A DNA stretch of 64,000 nucleotides from Micromonospora narathiwatensis (GCF_900089605.1 NZ_LT594324.1:3782001-3846000); one strand, 5' to 3'; shown: positions 45,248-54,325, counted from the first letter of the stretch. The notes: generated by a model not told the origin, from the letters alone. Numbers and translations: made by a program.

Positions 45248-46741
45248 TCAGGCGCGTTCGAAGAGGACCTTGCGGTGGACGGGGTCGGCCGAGACCAGGC
45301 GGACCGGTACGCGCTCACCGAGGGGCAGCTCGCCGAGGCAACGGGCGCGGACCGGCGGCTGGTCCAGGGCCACCGTGCCGCCGGGCCGGCGTCCCGGCTT
45401 CGCGGCCCCGTTCCCCGACGGCCGATCCGGCCCGGGGCCGTCGCCGGGCTGTCGGGGCACCTCGGCCGCCGGCCGTGGGGCGTCCACGTCCAGCACGGCC
45501 GCCTCGAACGTCTCCCCGACCCGGTGCTCCAGCAGCACCGCCTCGGCCAGCTCGACCGCGCCCCGGGTCGCCGCCGACGCGGTCCGGTCGGTGCTCGTCA
45601 TCACCTCCGGCAGCCTCGGCAGCGCGGCGCGGGTCCAGTCGGGCACCTCCCGGCCCTCGTGCAGGGCCAGGCAGACCTCGGTCGCGTACCGGTCGGCCAG
45701 CCGGCGCAGCGGCGCCGTGACGTGCGCGTACGCGGCGGCCACCCCGCCGTGCGCCGGCCGCTCGGGCAACTGCCCGTCAAAAGCGGTGTACGCGGCCCCG
45801 CGCATCAGCTCGGCCGCCTGGTCGATGAAGGCCGCCGCCCGGGGCTGGGAGGCGTCCAGTCCGGCCAGCACCTCGCCGACCGACATCCCCGCCGGCCACT
45901 GCACGCCGAGCGGCCCGGCGGCCAGCCGCAGCCGGTCGACCGCCTCCGGCTTAGGGGCTGGCATCGTCCGCAACAGCCCGATCCGGCCGGCGAGCATGAT
46001 GTCGGCCGCCGCCATCCCGGTCAGCAGGGAGATCTGCGCGTTGTGCTCCTCCATCGGGCCGGGCCCGCGCAGCACCAGCCGCCAGCCGTCGCCGTCCGGC
46101 TCGACGTCCTGCTCGGGCAGGGGCAGGTTGACCGCGCCCCGGCGCAATCCCCGCGCGATGAGCAGGGCGCCGATCTCGGGCAGCAGGGCGATCGGCTCGG
46201 GCAGCCGGCCGGCGTCGGCGGCGCGTTGCACGCCGACGTAGTCGAGCTTGGCCCGGCTGCGGACCCGGGCGCGTTCCAGCGCGACGCCCACCGTGCCGCC
46301 GTCGGCGTCGAGGTCGATGGTCCACAGCACGGCCGCCCGCTCGGCGTCGGGCAGCAGGCTGGCCGCCCCCTCGCTGAGCGTGTGCGGGTGCAACGGCACG
46401 TTGCCGTCGGGCAGATACACGGTCTGCCCCCGGCGCCAGGTCTCGTCCTCCAGCGCCCCGCCGGGACGCACGTGGGTGGCGACGTCGGCTATCGCGTACC
46501 GGACCCGGAAGCCGCCACCGGGCCGGCGGGCGAGATGCATCGCCTGGTCGAGGTCGCGCGAGGCCGCCGGGTCGAGGGTGACGAGGGGTACGTCGGTCCG
46601 GTCGGCGACGGCCGGCAGCGGCGCGGCGGCCGAATCCTCGGCCTCGCGCTGCGCCGCGGCCGGGAAGCCCTCGGGCAGTCCCAGCTCGCGGCGCAGCGCG
46701 CCGAAGTCGATGCGGGGCGCCAGTACACGTCGGATCACCAC
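45248..46741 (-). CDS. RNB-domain (RNase II/R type) ribonuclease
   Basis: 497 aa. The RNB catalytic signature is LDPAASRDLDQAMHLAR, with the acidic residues that bind Mg, then HPHTLSEGAASLLPDAERAA and AYAHVTAPLRRLADRYATE. It is shorter than RNase R and lacks clear N-terminal cold-shock domains; an Ala/Pro/Gly-rich insert lies in the C-terminal quarter before a possible S1-like end. It degrades RNA 3' to 5'. CAGGAT ends six bases before GTG 46741. Confidence 0.88.
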   Translation of the reverse strand: MVIRRVLAPRIDFGALRRELGLPEGFPAAAQREAEDSAAAPLPAVADRTDVPLVTLDPAASRDLDQAMHLARRPGGGFRVRYAIADVATHVRPGGALEDETWRRGQTVYLPDGNVPLHPHTLSEGAASLLPDAERAAVLWTIDLDADGGTVGVALERARVRSRAKLDYVGVQRAADAGRLPEPIALLPEIGALLIARGLRRGAVNLPLPEQDVEPDGDGWRLVLRGPGPMEEHNAQISLLTGMAAADIMLAGRIGLLRTMPAPKPEAVDRLRLAAGPLGVQWPAGMSVGEVLAGLDASQPRAAAFIDQAAELMRGAAYTAFDGQLPERPAHGGVAAAYAHVTAPLRRLADRYATEVCLALHEGREVPDWTRAALPRLPEVMTSTDRTASAATRGAVELAEAVLLEHRVGETFEAAVLDVDAPRPAAEVPRQPGDGPGPDRPSGNGAAKPGRRPGGTVALDQPPVRARCLGELPLGERVPVRLVSADPVHRKVLFERA

Positions 46742-46862
46742 GCGCCAATCCTGACAGCGCGGCGCACCATCCGCCCATCGGCCGACGGCTCCGGGTCGCG
46801 GCGCACCGTCAGGCGCGCCGAGCCGGAGCCGTCACCGGCGTGGCCGGCCCGGCGTACCCGGG

Positions 46863-47915
46863 TCAGCCGGTCGCCCGGCGGGCGCTCCCCGGCTTGGCCG
46901 TCGAGCGGCCCGCGACGACCCTGGTACCGGCCGGCTTCCGCGCGGCGGTGAGCCGCTTGTGCGTACCCGTCGAGGTGCTCGTCCTGGCCTCGATGGCGCT
47001 CACGCCGGACGCCGCGGAGGTCGCCTTCCGGCCGCCCGCCGCCTTGCGCGCGGCGGTCGAGGAGGTGGCGGTCGTCTTCCTCGCCGGAGCCTTCTTGGCC
47101 GCCGCCTTGCGGGCGCCACCGGCCGGACGGGTCCCGGCGGCCTTCACGGCGGTGGCCTTCTTCGCGGGAGCCTTCTTCGCCGCCGTGGTCTTCTTCGCGG
47201 GAGCCGTCTTCGCCGCGGCCGTGGTCTTCTTCGCGGGAGCCTTCTTCGCCGCCGGTGCCTTCTTCGCCGCGGCCGTGGTCCGCTTCGCGGGAGCCCGCTT
47301 GGTCGTCGTCTTCGCGGCGGCCTTCTTCGCCGCCGTGCCGGCCTTCTTCGCCGCGGCGGTGGCCTTCGTCGTGGTGGAGGTGGCCTTCCGTGCGGCGGCG
47401 GTGGCCCGGGCCGGCGCCTTCTTCGCCGCGGCGGTGGTGGTCCGCTTCGCCGGGGCTCCCGTGGCCGCGGCCGTGGTCTTCCTCGCCGGCGCCTTCTTCG
47501 CCGCCGTGGTCTTCGCGGGAGCCTTCTTCGCCGCCGCCGTGGTCCTCCCGGCGGCGGCCTGCTTCGCCGTCGTCTTCTTCGCGGTGGCCTTGGTGGCCGG
47601 GGCCTTCTTCGCGGTGGCTGGCGCCTTCTTCGCGGTGGCCCTGGTGGCCGGGGCTCTCTTCGCGGTGGTCTTCGTGGCCGGTGCCGCCTTCGCGGGCGCC
47701 TTCCGCGCCGCCGACACGACCTTCTTGGCGGCCGCCTTCTTCGCGACCGCCTTCGTCGCCGGCACCCGGCCGGCACCGGCCCCCGAGGCGTTCGGCGACG
47801 CCTTCGTGACCGTGGTCGTGCCGGCCGCGCCCGTGATCCGGCGGGCCGCGCTGGTCTGCTTCCGGGTCCTGGGGGCGGCGGCCGGGCGGGTGGTGGCCTG
47901 CTGTGCTTCGGCCAT
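46863..47915 (-). CDS. Lys/Ala/Thr-rich histone H1-like DNA-binding protein
   Basis: A 350-aa protein made largely of KKAPAK, KTTAAAKK and RKTTA-type repeats without a folded globular domain, similar to the basic tails of mycobacterial HupB and to bacterial H1-like proteins. The N-terminus begins MAEAQQATTRPAAAPRTRKQ. It likely binds DNA or RNA electrostatically and may help to compact the nucleoid. AAGGAGG is well placed before ATG 47915. The opposite strand has a long open frame, which is a shadow of the codon bias. Confidence 0.75.
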   Translation of the reverse strand: MAEAQQATTRPAAAPRTRKQTSAARRITGAAGTTTVTKASPNASGAGAGRVPATKAVAKKAAAKKVVSAARKAPAKAAPATKTTAKRAPATRATAKKAPATAKKAPATKATAKKTTAKQAAAGRTTAAAKKAPAKTTAAKKAPARKTTAAATGAPAKRTTTAAAKKAPARATAAARKATSTTTKATAAAKKAGTAAKKAAAKTTTKRAPAKRTTAAAKKAPAAKKAPAKKTTAAAKTAPAKKTTAAKKAPAKKATAVKAAGTRPAGGARKAAAKKAPARKTTATSSTAARKAAGGRKATSAASGVSAIEARTSTSTGTHKRLTAARKPAGTRVVAGRSTAKPGSARRATG

Positions 47916-47989
47916 CTCGGTTCCCTCCTTGGGGACGTGCGCCGCCGTCGCGGAGCACGAGTACCTCGACGCGGGCCGTCCCGCGCCGT

Positions 47990-48193
47990 CTACCTGTCCT
48001 CCCCGGCCCAACGGGCGTCCTCGGCATCCCACGCTTCGTTGCGCTCCCGCACCTGTTGCAGGGCGTTCTCCGCGTCGGCGGCTGAGGCGTACGGTCCGAG
48101 AACGTGCTTCGCGGGGCACACGTCGGCATCGGTCTCGACCCGGTGGTGTCGCGTGCACCAGTAGTAGTGCCCGCCACTTCCGTTGTCGCTCAT
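47990..48193 (-). CDS. Small Cys/His protein, 67 aa
   Basis: A 67-aa protein starting MSDNGSGGHYYWCTRHHRVE. The cluster YYWCTRHHRVETDADVC could bind one metal, and the rest (LGPYASAADAENALQQVRER) resembles an SPOR-like or alpha-beta motif. Similar short proteins with a CxxHHRVE start are common in actinobacteria, from memory. The function is unknown. ATG 48193 follows CACAGT at six bases. Confidence 0.75.
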   Translation of the reverse strand: MSDNGSGGHYYWCTRHHRVETDADVCPAKHVLGPYASAADAENALQQVRERNEAWDAEDARWAGEDR

Positions 48194-48405
48194 GCGATCA
48201 CTGTGCAACGCGAAACGCCCGGCCGCCACCGGAACGCCACAAATAGGCACCGACGTTCTCCAATGTAGACGCGCTCCGGGCCGGTCCGGGGCCGAAACGG
48301 AAAGAAGGGGCAGCGGTTTGTCGGGCAACGGTTGCCGCGCCCGGAGCGCGGTTCCGCTGAACGGCCGGTACCGCCGAGGCACGGCTCCCGGCAGGATCGA
48401 CGCTC

Positions 48406-49680
48406 ATGATCATCACGACGGCCGGTACGGGGGCCTGTCCGGAGTGCGGTACGCCGACGGTGTCGATCCGCGAGGCGATGCCCTGGTGCGCCCGGTGCGA
48501 GTGGAACCTCGACGGCTACGACCGTGCCCACCAGACACCCGAGTTCGGGTGGTCCTGGGTCGACCGGCGAACCCACCGGCTCGCCACCCGGCTCACCCGC
48601 CAGCAGTACGCCGCGCTGGTCGGCCGCCCGCTGGAGTCGGCCGGGTTGGGGCTGGCCGGCACGGTGACCGTCGTCGTCTCGCTGCTACTCCTGGTCGGGG
48701 TGCTGGCGCTGGCGGTGCTCGGGGCGTGGCTGGTGTTCGCGTACCCGTTCCCGAACCTCGCGATCGTCTTCGGGCTGGCGCTGATCGGGCTGGCGGTGGC
48801 GCTGCGGCCCCGGTTCGGTCGGATCGACCCCGACCTGGAGGTGCTCTCCCGGGAGGATGCGCCCGAGTTGCACGCCCTGGTCGAGGAGGTGGCCACCGCG
48901 ATCGGTGCGCCGGTGCCGCACGTGATCGGCGTCGACAGCCGCATCAACGCGTACGCGACGGCGGTGGGCCTGCGTCGGCGCCGGGTGCTCTGCCTCGGGC
49001 TGCCGCTGTGGGGCGCGCTGGACGGACAGGAGCGGGTCGCACTGCTCGGCCACGAACTCGGCCACTTCGTCAACGGTGACATCCGGCGGCTGCTGGTGAC
49101 CGACCCGGCGTTGACGATGCTCGGCAACGCCGCCGACCTGTTCCGCCCGATGCGCGGCACGCAGGGCAGCGGGCTGCTGGAGCTGATCGGCGAGTGGCTG
49201 GGCCGGATCCTGTCGTGGCTCGTGTCCCGCCTGCTCTTCCTCGGCCACCTGGTGCTGGTCTGCACCGCGCTGCGGGACAGCCAGCGGGCCGAGTACCTGG
49301 CCGACGAACTGTCCGCACGGGTGGCCGGCACCACGGGCGCGACGCGCCTGCTCGACGTGCTGCTCAGCCACGAGTCGGTGGCGCTGGTGGTCCGCCAGGG
49401 TGCCTTGGGCGGGCAGGGACCGGCCGGGTGGCGGGCGGGACTGCGGCGCTCGCTGGCCGGGACCGCCGAGCGACAGCCGTTGGTGCGCCAACTTTCCATC
49501 CGGGAGGAGGCGTCGCTGTTCGCCACCCATCCACCGGCGGGCCTGCGCCACCGGATGCTCGGCGCCCGGCCGTGGCAGGACCCCGGGTTGGTGCTCGGCG
49601 AGGCCCGCGCCGAACGGATCGACGCCGAGTTGGCCCGGCACTACGACCAGGCGGCGCGGATGGTGAGCTGGTCCGCCTGA
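48406..49680 (+). CDS. M48 family membrane metalloprotease with N-terminal zinc ribbon
   Basis: 424 aa. It starts with a CPEC...CARC zinc-ribbon-like motif (about residues 11-31), then two membrane helices (about 88-135). The HtpX/Ste24-type active site is LLGHELGHFVNGD (HExxH) and the third ligand is the Glu in SQRAEYLADELSA. Another membrane segment follows. It is probably a zinc protease at the membrane, as HtpX in quality control. A CAGGAT hexamer lies eight bases before the ATG. Confidence 0.9.
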   Translation: MIITTAGTGACPECGTPTVSIREAMPWCARCEWNLDGYDRAHQTPEFGWSWVDRRTHRLATRLTRQQYAALVGRPLESAGLGLAGTVTVVVSLLLLVGVLALAVLGAWLVFAYPFPNLAIVFGLALIGLAVALRPRFGRIDPDLEVLSREDAPELHALVEEVATAIGAPVPHVIGVDSRINAYATAVGLRRRRVLCLGLPLWGALDGQERVALLGHELGHFVNGDIRRLLVTDPALTMLGNAADLFRPMRGTQGSGLLELIGEWLGRILSWLVSRLLFLGHLVLVCTALRDSQRAEYLADELSARVAGTTGATRLLDVLLSHESVALVVRQGALGGQGPAGWRAGLRRSLAGTAERQPLVRQLSIREEASLFATHPPAGLRHRMLGARPWQDPGLVLGEARAERIDAELARHYDQAARMVSWSA

Positions 49681-49697
49681 CTCCCGGTCGGCTGCCC

Positions 49698-50660
49698 TCA
49701 GGTGGTCGACGCGACCGGTGCCACCGCCGCGACGCCGGCCGGGCCGGCGGCACCGATGACATACGCCAGCGCGTACGGGGTGCAGGCCAGATAGAGGAAG
49801 GGTTGCAGGTCGACCAGATCGCCGATCAGGAACAACTCCTCCCCCGTCGGGCGGGGCAGCCCGAACGACCAGTCGGTCCAGCAGGCGAAGAGCCACAGCG
49901 GCGCGGAGATCCGGTCGACGGTGTCGCCCTGCGCCACCCCGTCGATGACGGTGGGCGGCCCGGCCGGGATGTGGTTGACCACGGTGAGCACCACCGCCGC
50001 GTCGGCGGCGACCAGCACGCCGAGCACGCCCAGGCACCAGGCGACCCGGACCCGCCCCCGGCCGGCCAGCGACCCGGCGCCCCACAGCACCAACGCCAGA
50101 CCGGTCAGCCACACCACCAGGCCGGGTGCGACGCGTGCCAGGTCGTCGGTGGTCTCGTTCAGCGCGTACTCGGCGGAGACCGCAGTGAGGGCGACGGGCA
50201 GCACGACGCCGAGCGCCGCACGCAGCCGCCCACGCAGTGCGCCACGCGCGGCGCCCCGGCCGATCCGGCGGGCCAACCACACCGCGAGCCCTGCGGTGAG
50301 GGCGCTCACCACGGGCGCCTGCGGGACGTTCAGGTTCCCGGCGTGGCCCACCGGCCCAACCAGCACGCTGGACGCGACCACGGCGACCGCCAGGGTCACC
50401 AGGCAGGCCAGTGGGGCCAACAGCAGGGTGGCGACCGTCCGGCGGGACCGGGCGTCGAACCGGGCCCGGTCGACGACGGGCGTGCCGGGCCGGCTGGCGG
50501 CCAGGCTGGCGGCGAAGCGCAACATCCGCCAGCGCTCTCCGCGCTCGGCCAGCACATGCAGCTCGGCGTGCCATTCCCGGGACAGTTCGTCGCGGAGTTC
50601 CGCCGGCCAGCGCCGCACCGCCGACCGCAGCAGCAGGAAACCGGCCAGCCACCGGGTCAC
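49698..50660 (-). CDS. Membrane protein coupled to PadR regulator
   Basis: About 320 aa. A soluble N-terminal part with LLLRSAVRRWPAELRDELSR and WHAELHVLAERG is followed by seven or eight hydrophobic segments. Such fused helical-prefix membrane proteins are often encoded beside PadR regulators. The GTG at 50660 overlaps the PadR stop (GTGA), so they are co-translated; GTG 50663 is adjacent. The function is unknown. Confidence 0.75.
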   Translation of the reverse strand: MTRWLAGFLLLRSAVRRWPAELRDELSREWHAELHVLAERGERWRMLRFAASLAASRPGTPVVDRARFDARSRRTVATLLLAPLACLVTLAVAVVASSVLVGPVGHAGNLNVPQAPVVSALTAGLAVWLARRIGRGAARGALRGRLRAALGVVLPVALTAVSAEYALNETTDDLARVAPGLVVWLTGLALVLWGAGSLAGRGRVRVAWCLGVLGVLVAADAAVVLTVVNHIPAGPPTVIDGVAQGDTVDRISAPLWLFACWTDWSFGLPRPTGEELFLIGDLVDLQPFLYLACTPYALAYVIGAAGPAGVAAVAPVASTT

Positions 50661-50989
50661 CACGCCGGGGCTCCCGTCGGCGCGGCGCCGCCCCGGGGCG
50701 TGGGGCCGTCCGAGGCAAGGGCCCGCAGCTCGGCCAGCGCCAGCCGGGCGGCGCGTACCCCCTCGGCGGTGAGCCGGTAGTAGCGGCGCGCGGGCCGACC
50801 GGCCGCGACCGGGTCGACCTCTTCCCAGTCGGCGGCGAGCCAGCCGGCCGCCTGGAGCCGGTGCAGCACCGGATAGAGGGTGCCGCTGGCCAGGCCGGTG
50901 AGTCTCATCAGGTCGAGCCCGTAGCGCGGGGCCTCGCGGTCGGTGAGGAGCGCGGCGAGCACCTTCGCCACCGGGATCGTCATCCGCAT
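50657..50989 (-). CDS. PadR family transcriptional regulator
   Basis: 110 aa with the PadR winged helix: RYGLDLMRLTGLASGTLYPV, LHRLQAAGWLAADWEE and GRPARRYYRLTAEG. ATG 50989 is preceded by a TACAGT -10 hexamer at six bases; ATG 50983 is possible. It probably represses its own operon with the downstream membrane protein. A dyad overlaps the -10. Confidence 0.88.
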   Translation of the reverse strand: MRMTIPVAKVLAALLTDREAPRYGLDLMRLTGLASGTLYPVLHRLQAAGWLAADWEEVDPVAAGRPARRYYRLTAEGVRAARLALAELRALASDGPTPRGGAAPTGAPAW

Positions 50990-50995
50990 GGCGGT

Positions 50996-51020
50996 ACTGT
51001 ATTGGAACTCTACATAGGGT
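50996..51020 (-). promoter_or_regulatory. Promoter with dyad, likely PadR operator
   Basis: TGTA-N9-TACA symmetry (on plus strand TGTATTGGAACTCTACA, 50998-51014), extended by TA on both sides, overlaps the TACAGT -10 of the PadR gene. This is a likely autoregulatory site. Confidence 0.5.
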
Positions 51021-51119
51021 GCGGTCCCGTCGCGGGACACGCCGGCTGGCCGGGCCCTTTCCAGAGTGGACGGCGCCGGCCGTGACGGCGGTGTCGGTCT
51101 GCCGCACTAGCCTCTCGGC

Positions 51120-52226
51120 ATGACCCCGCACCGGCTCGACCGCGCCACCGCCCGCCGTGTCGCCGTCCGCGCCCAACTGCTCGACGCGGAGCGGCCCACC
51201 GGCCTGCTGGCGGTGGTGGACCGGCTGACGTTCCTCCAGATCGACCCGACCGCAGCCGTGGCGCCCAACGCCGACCTGGTCGCCTGGAGCCGGCTCGGCG
51301 CCGCGTACCGGCCGAGCCACCTGACCCGGGCGTTGGAGACAGAGCGCGCCCTGTTCGAGCACCGGGCGATGGTGCGGCCGATGACCGACCTGGGGCTGCA
51401 CCTCGCCGAGATGGCCACCTGGCCGGAGGACGCCCGCCGCCGGGACTGGCTGGCGGCCAACGACGCGTTCCGCCGGTACGTGCTGGACCTGCTGCGCGAC
51501 TCCGGCCCGCTGCTGAGCCGCGCCGTGCCGGACCGCAGCGTCGTACCCTGGCCGTCGACCGGCTGGACCAACAACCGCAACGTCACGCAGATGCTGGAGT
51601 TCCTCGCCGCGCGCGGCGAGATCGCCATTTCCGGCCGCATCGGGCGCCAACGGACCTGGGACATCGCCGAGCGGGTCTACCCGCCCGGCACGCCCGCCGC
51701 GCCCGCCGATGAGGCCCGCCGGATCCGCGACGAGCGGCTGCTCCGCTCGCTCGGCGTCGCCCGCCCAACGGTGGTCGGCCAGGCTGGCGAGCCGGCCGAG
51801 ATCGAGGGTACGTCCGGTCTGTGGCGGGTCGATCCGGCCGCGCTGGACGGCACACCGCTCGCCGGCCGGACCGCGCTGCTGTCCCCGTTCGACCGGCTGG
51901 TGCACGACCGCAAGCGCGCCCTGGAACTCTTCGACTTCGAGTACCGCCTGGAGATGTACGTGCCGAAGGCGCAGCGACGCTGGGGCTACTTCGCGCTGCC
52001 GGTGCTGCACCACGATCGGCTCGTCGGCAAGGTCGACGCGACGGCCGACCGCAAGGCCGGGATCCTGCGCGTGGACGCGATCCACGAGGACGTCCCGTTC
52101 GCTCCCGAGGTCTCGACGGCCGTGCATGGGGAGTTGACGGCGCTGGCGTCCTGGCTCGGCCTGCCGGAGGTCCACCGCGTACGCAAGGCGCAAGGTCGGC
52201 GGCTGGTCGGCGGGACGGTGGCGTAG
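51120..52226 (+). CDS. Winged-helix protein of the HTH_42 / YcaQ DNA glycosylase family
   Basis: 368 aa. The family landmarks are LTFLQIDPTAAVAPNADLV near the N-terminus, NRNVTQMLEFLAARGEI, LLSPFDRLVHDRKRALELF and MYVPKAQRRWGYFALPVLH. E. coli YcaQ and Streptomyces AlkZ in this family unhook interstrand crosslinks; the QxD-type catalytic sequence there resembles LQIDP here. It may repair alkylated or crosslinked DNA. TAGCCT ends six bases before ATG. Confidence 0.85.
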   Translation: MTPHRLDRATARRVAVRAQLLDAERPTGLLAVVDRLTFLQIDPTAAVAPNADLVAWSRLGAAYRPSHLTRALETERALFEHRAMVRPMTDLGLHLAEMATWPEDARRRDWLAANDAFRRYVLDLLRDSGPLLSRAVPDRSVVPWPSTGWTNNRNVTQMLEFLAARGEIAISGRIGRQRTWDIAERVYPPGTPAAPADEARRIRDERLLRSLGVARPTVVGQAGEPAEIEGTSGLWRVDPAALDGTPLAGRTALLSPFDRLVHDRKRALELFDFEYRLEMYVPKAQRRWGYFALPVLHHDRLVGKVDATADRKAGILRVDAIHEDVPFAPEVSTAVHGELTALASWLGLPEVHRVRKAQGRRLVGGTVA

Positions 52227-52381
52227 CTCATGGTCGCCGCCCCGGGCAAGCCGAGTAGACCAGGGCCCACTCCATCGAGGTGTGGGTCGGCCGCGGACAG
52301 TGAGGATGGTGAGTGCCACCGGGCGGCGGAGCTGGAATTCATAGGAGCATCGGATGGCAGCAGGAGCTGGGATGTTACGGC

Positions 52382-52711
52382 TCAGAACAAAAGTTCCATG
52401 GTGATATAGCCCGCGACAAACATCACCACGACGAACGCAACCAACCCACCGAACTCAACCGCCTCCACAAGTTGCTTGTCCGCTCCCCTCCTGGCCAGCC
52501 GTTGACTGATCCGCGCTCCGAGATACAGGACAGGTAGTCCCAGGAGCAATCCGACGATGGTGGACGTTACCGCCGGTTTGGCCTTGATGTAGCCAGCGGC
52601 AGCAGCCACCAGGTAGATGATTCCGGCGGCTATGAGGTTCGCGACGAGGTTCACCAGAACGTCACGAGCGAACGATGCCCATGCGGTGGGGCGCGGTTGG
52701 CGGTCGGTCAC
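52382..52711 (-). CDS. Small membrane protein near the integrative element
   Basis: About 109 aa with three hydrophobic stretches (VLVNLVANLIAAGIIYLVAA, TIVGLLLGLPVLYLG and GLVAFVVVMFVAGYI). The GTG 52711 start is supported by a CATCCT hexamer at six bases. It is somewhat less GC-rich than the core genes and lies just beyond the far att repeat, so it may be cargo of an earlier insertion. The function is unknown. Confidence 0.55.
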   Translation of the reverse strand: MTDRQPRPTAWASFARDVLVNLVANLIAAGIIYLVAAAAGYIKAKPAVTSTIVGLLLGLPVLYLGARISQRLARRGADKQLVEAVEFGGLVAFVVVMFVAGYITMELLF

Positions 52712-52790
52712 TGCTTCAGGATGACCGGCGAGCGCCAGCCATCCGTGTTGGCGCCGCGCCAAGATCAGACTGTCGCCGGGCCGGCGGGCT

Positions 52791-52880
52791 GTCGCCAGGC
52801 CGGCAAACGTCTGCCAACAATGACCACGAACAACCATCGACGCCTGAATACAGAACCCAGCCCAGAAACCTTGATCACGG
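52791..52880. repeat. Arm next to far att repeat, related to 54352-54439
   Basis: About 90 bases adjoining the 49-bp repeat align with 54352-54439, roughly three-quarters identical by eye and with one or two small gaps. CCATCGACGCCTGAA is shared exactly. Such similarity outside the core is not expected from one insertion into unrelated DNA. Confidence 0.6.
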
Positions 52881-52927
52881 CTCTGACCTGGTGGGCGACG
52901 GACGAGTCGACCTGTACGCCGGATTCT
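52879..52927. repeat. att-like direct repeat, distal copy (rnpB 3' end duplicate)
   Basis: 49 bases identical to 54438-54486, containing the rnpB 3' P1 strand. It lies 48 bases from the integrase remnant's stop codon, the usual attachment-site position. Confidence 0.85.
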
Positions 52928-52975
52928 CTCACTGAAAACCGCTGTGAGCTGCGCAAACGCCGCCCTCGACCGCAC

Positions 52976-53570
52976 TCAGGGCGTCTCCAGGGCGTCCGGC
53001 CCCGGCCGGGTATCCCGGAACAGATCATCGATCGCCCGTCGGGTGCGTTCCTCGCTGGCGGGCATCAGGTGGGTGTAGACCCGGAGCGTGAACCCGGGAT
53101 CGGCGTGGCCGAGGTACGCCGCCAGCGCCTTGATGCTCTCCCCCGCGTCGGGCAGCGCCGAGGCGTAGAAGTGGCGCAGCGCGTGCATGCCCGCCGCCCT
53201 GGTCGGCACGATGCCTGCGGCGGTCAGCGCGGGCTTCCAGGTCTTGGCGTCGAAGGTCGCGCGGTTGATCGCGCCGTTGCGTGGCGTGGTCAGCACGAGC
53301 GGTACGGTGACCTGCTCGTCGCTGAACGGGTCCTCCCACGGCAGGGTGACCTCTACCGGCTTGCACCAGTCGAGGTGTTCCCGCAGGGCGTCGACCACCG
53401 TCACGGGCAGCGGGATGCGCCGGTCCCGGTCGTTCTTGGGCAGCCCGAAGACCAGGCGTGACCGGACGAGCTTGAGTTGCCGAACGACATGCACCCAGCC
53501 GCCGTCCAGGTCAAGGCGGCCCGCAAGCTGGCCGCGCCGGCCCGGCCTCGGCCTGCTGGCGACCTCCGGC
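52976..53570 (-). pseudogene. Tyrosine recombinase/integrase remnant
   Basis: The frame codes for the C-terminal catalytic half: DLDGGWVHVVRQLKLVRSRL, HALRHFYAS (box II His and Arg), LGHADPGFTLRVYTHLM (His and catalytic Tyr), ending in PDALETP. The N-terminal DNA-binding domain is missing. The first catalytic Arg region is not readable in this frame; a neighbouring frame reads GRQQAEA (53544-53564), like the usual GLRQGEAFGL, so a frameshift has occurred. The open frame continues to 53743 only by chance through a terminator hairpin. An intact relative would be about 380-400 aa. Confidence 0.8.
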
Positions 53571-53651
53571 CGGCCACGCTTGGGGACGACACGATCAGAA
53601 GACCTCGGGGCTCCGCCCCGAACACCGGCCCTCCTCAGAGATGCCGCCGCA

Positions 53652-53687
53652 GATCTCCTCGTCGGGCAGTCGCCAGACGAGGAGATC
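53652..53687. terminator. Hairpin after the element's small gene
   Basis: Twelve-base perfect arms (53652-53663, 53676-53687) surround a 12-base loop, 30 bases past the stop of the minus-strand gene at 53718. Confidence 0.65.
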
Positions 53688-53717
53688 CGCTTGTCTGCCG
53701 TCCGATCACTGCCACAG

Positions 53718-54128
53718 CTAGGACTGTCGAGTCCCTTCATCATCGGCCCAGTGCACCGTCAGGTAGCCGAACCGCGCGTCGCCCGTGTACTCCCGGCCGC
53801 ACGAGTAGCGTGACTCCACCCCGGCGATCGCCACGCCACCATCAACCTCGATGGCGCGTTGTCCGGCATGGTTCTGGCCGACAACAAACTGTTCTCCCAG
53901 GAACCGGACCTCAGCTGACGAGGTGGCCTTCTGGTTCTCCAGTGCCCGCTCGATGACCTTTTGGTGGCACCATCGCACCCCATCGTGTGCGTCCGCTTCT
54001 CTGCGTCTGTCGACAGCCAGCAGAGTCACCGCCACCGTGACCGCGACCACAAGCGCCAGGCCGGACAGCTTGAGCACCGATGGCAACCAACGCCGGGCAT
54101 CGGTCGCCGGAGTATCCCCATCAGTCAC
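53718..54128 (-). CDS. Hypothetical single-pass membrane protein, element cargo
   Basis: 136 aa from GTG 54128. A short cytoplasmic N-terminus is followed by one hydrophobic helix (KLSGLALVVAVTVAVTLLAV, about residues 20-39) and a soluble domain with two Cys (RWCHQK and RYSCGRE), perhaps a disulfide outside the cell. TAGTTT ends seven bases before GTG. I do not recognise the family. It is carried inside the rnpB element and looks intact. Confidence 0.6.
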   Translation of the reverse strand: MTDGDTPATDARRWLPSVLKLSGLALVVAVTVAVTLLAVDRRREADAHDGVRWCHQKVIERALENQKATSSAEVRFLGEQFVVGQNHAGQRAIEVDGGVAIAGVESRYSCGREYTGDARFGYLTVHWADDEGTRQS

Positions 54129-54325
54129 AAGGACGAAACTACGCGGGGCGGGCAACGTGATCAAGTGATGGGCAGCTCGCCGTGCCCATCCACGTGCCAG
54201 TAGCCCGTACCTGCGGCGGTCACGAACGGGCGTGAACGGTCCCCCCGTCCTGCAGCTGGCACGCCCCACCAGGTCCTTCTCGGCCGTGATCTTCGACCTT
54301 CCAACCTGAAGCTCCGCAGCTCAAG

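Noticed and set aside
46840-48246. Long plus-strand open frame rich in Ala, Phe and Val
   Set aside because: It is the mirror of the Lys/Ala/Thr repeats on the other strand, and it crosses the ribosome-binding site and stop of two convincing minus-strand genes.
52879-52927. A second rnpB gene
   Set aside because: Only about 40 bases of the 3' end are present; the catalytic core is missing. It is better explained as an att duplicate.
52976-53743. Intact integrase gene starting at 53743
   Set aside because: The first 58 codons run through a terminator hairpin and the tail of another gene and do not resemble integrases; the N-terminal domain and the first catalytic Arg motif are missing in this frame.
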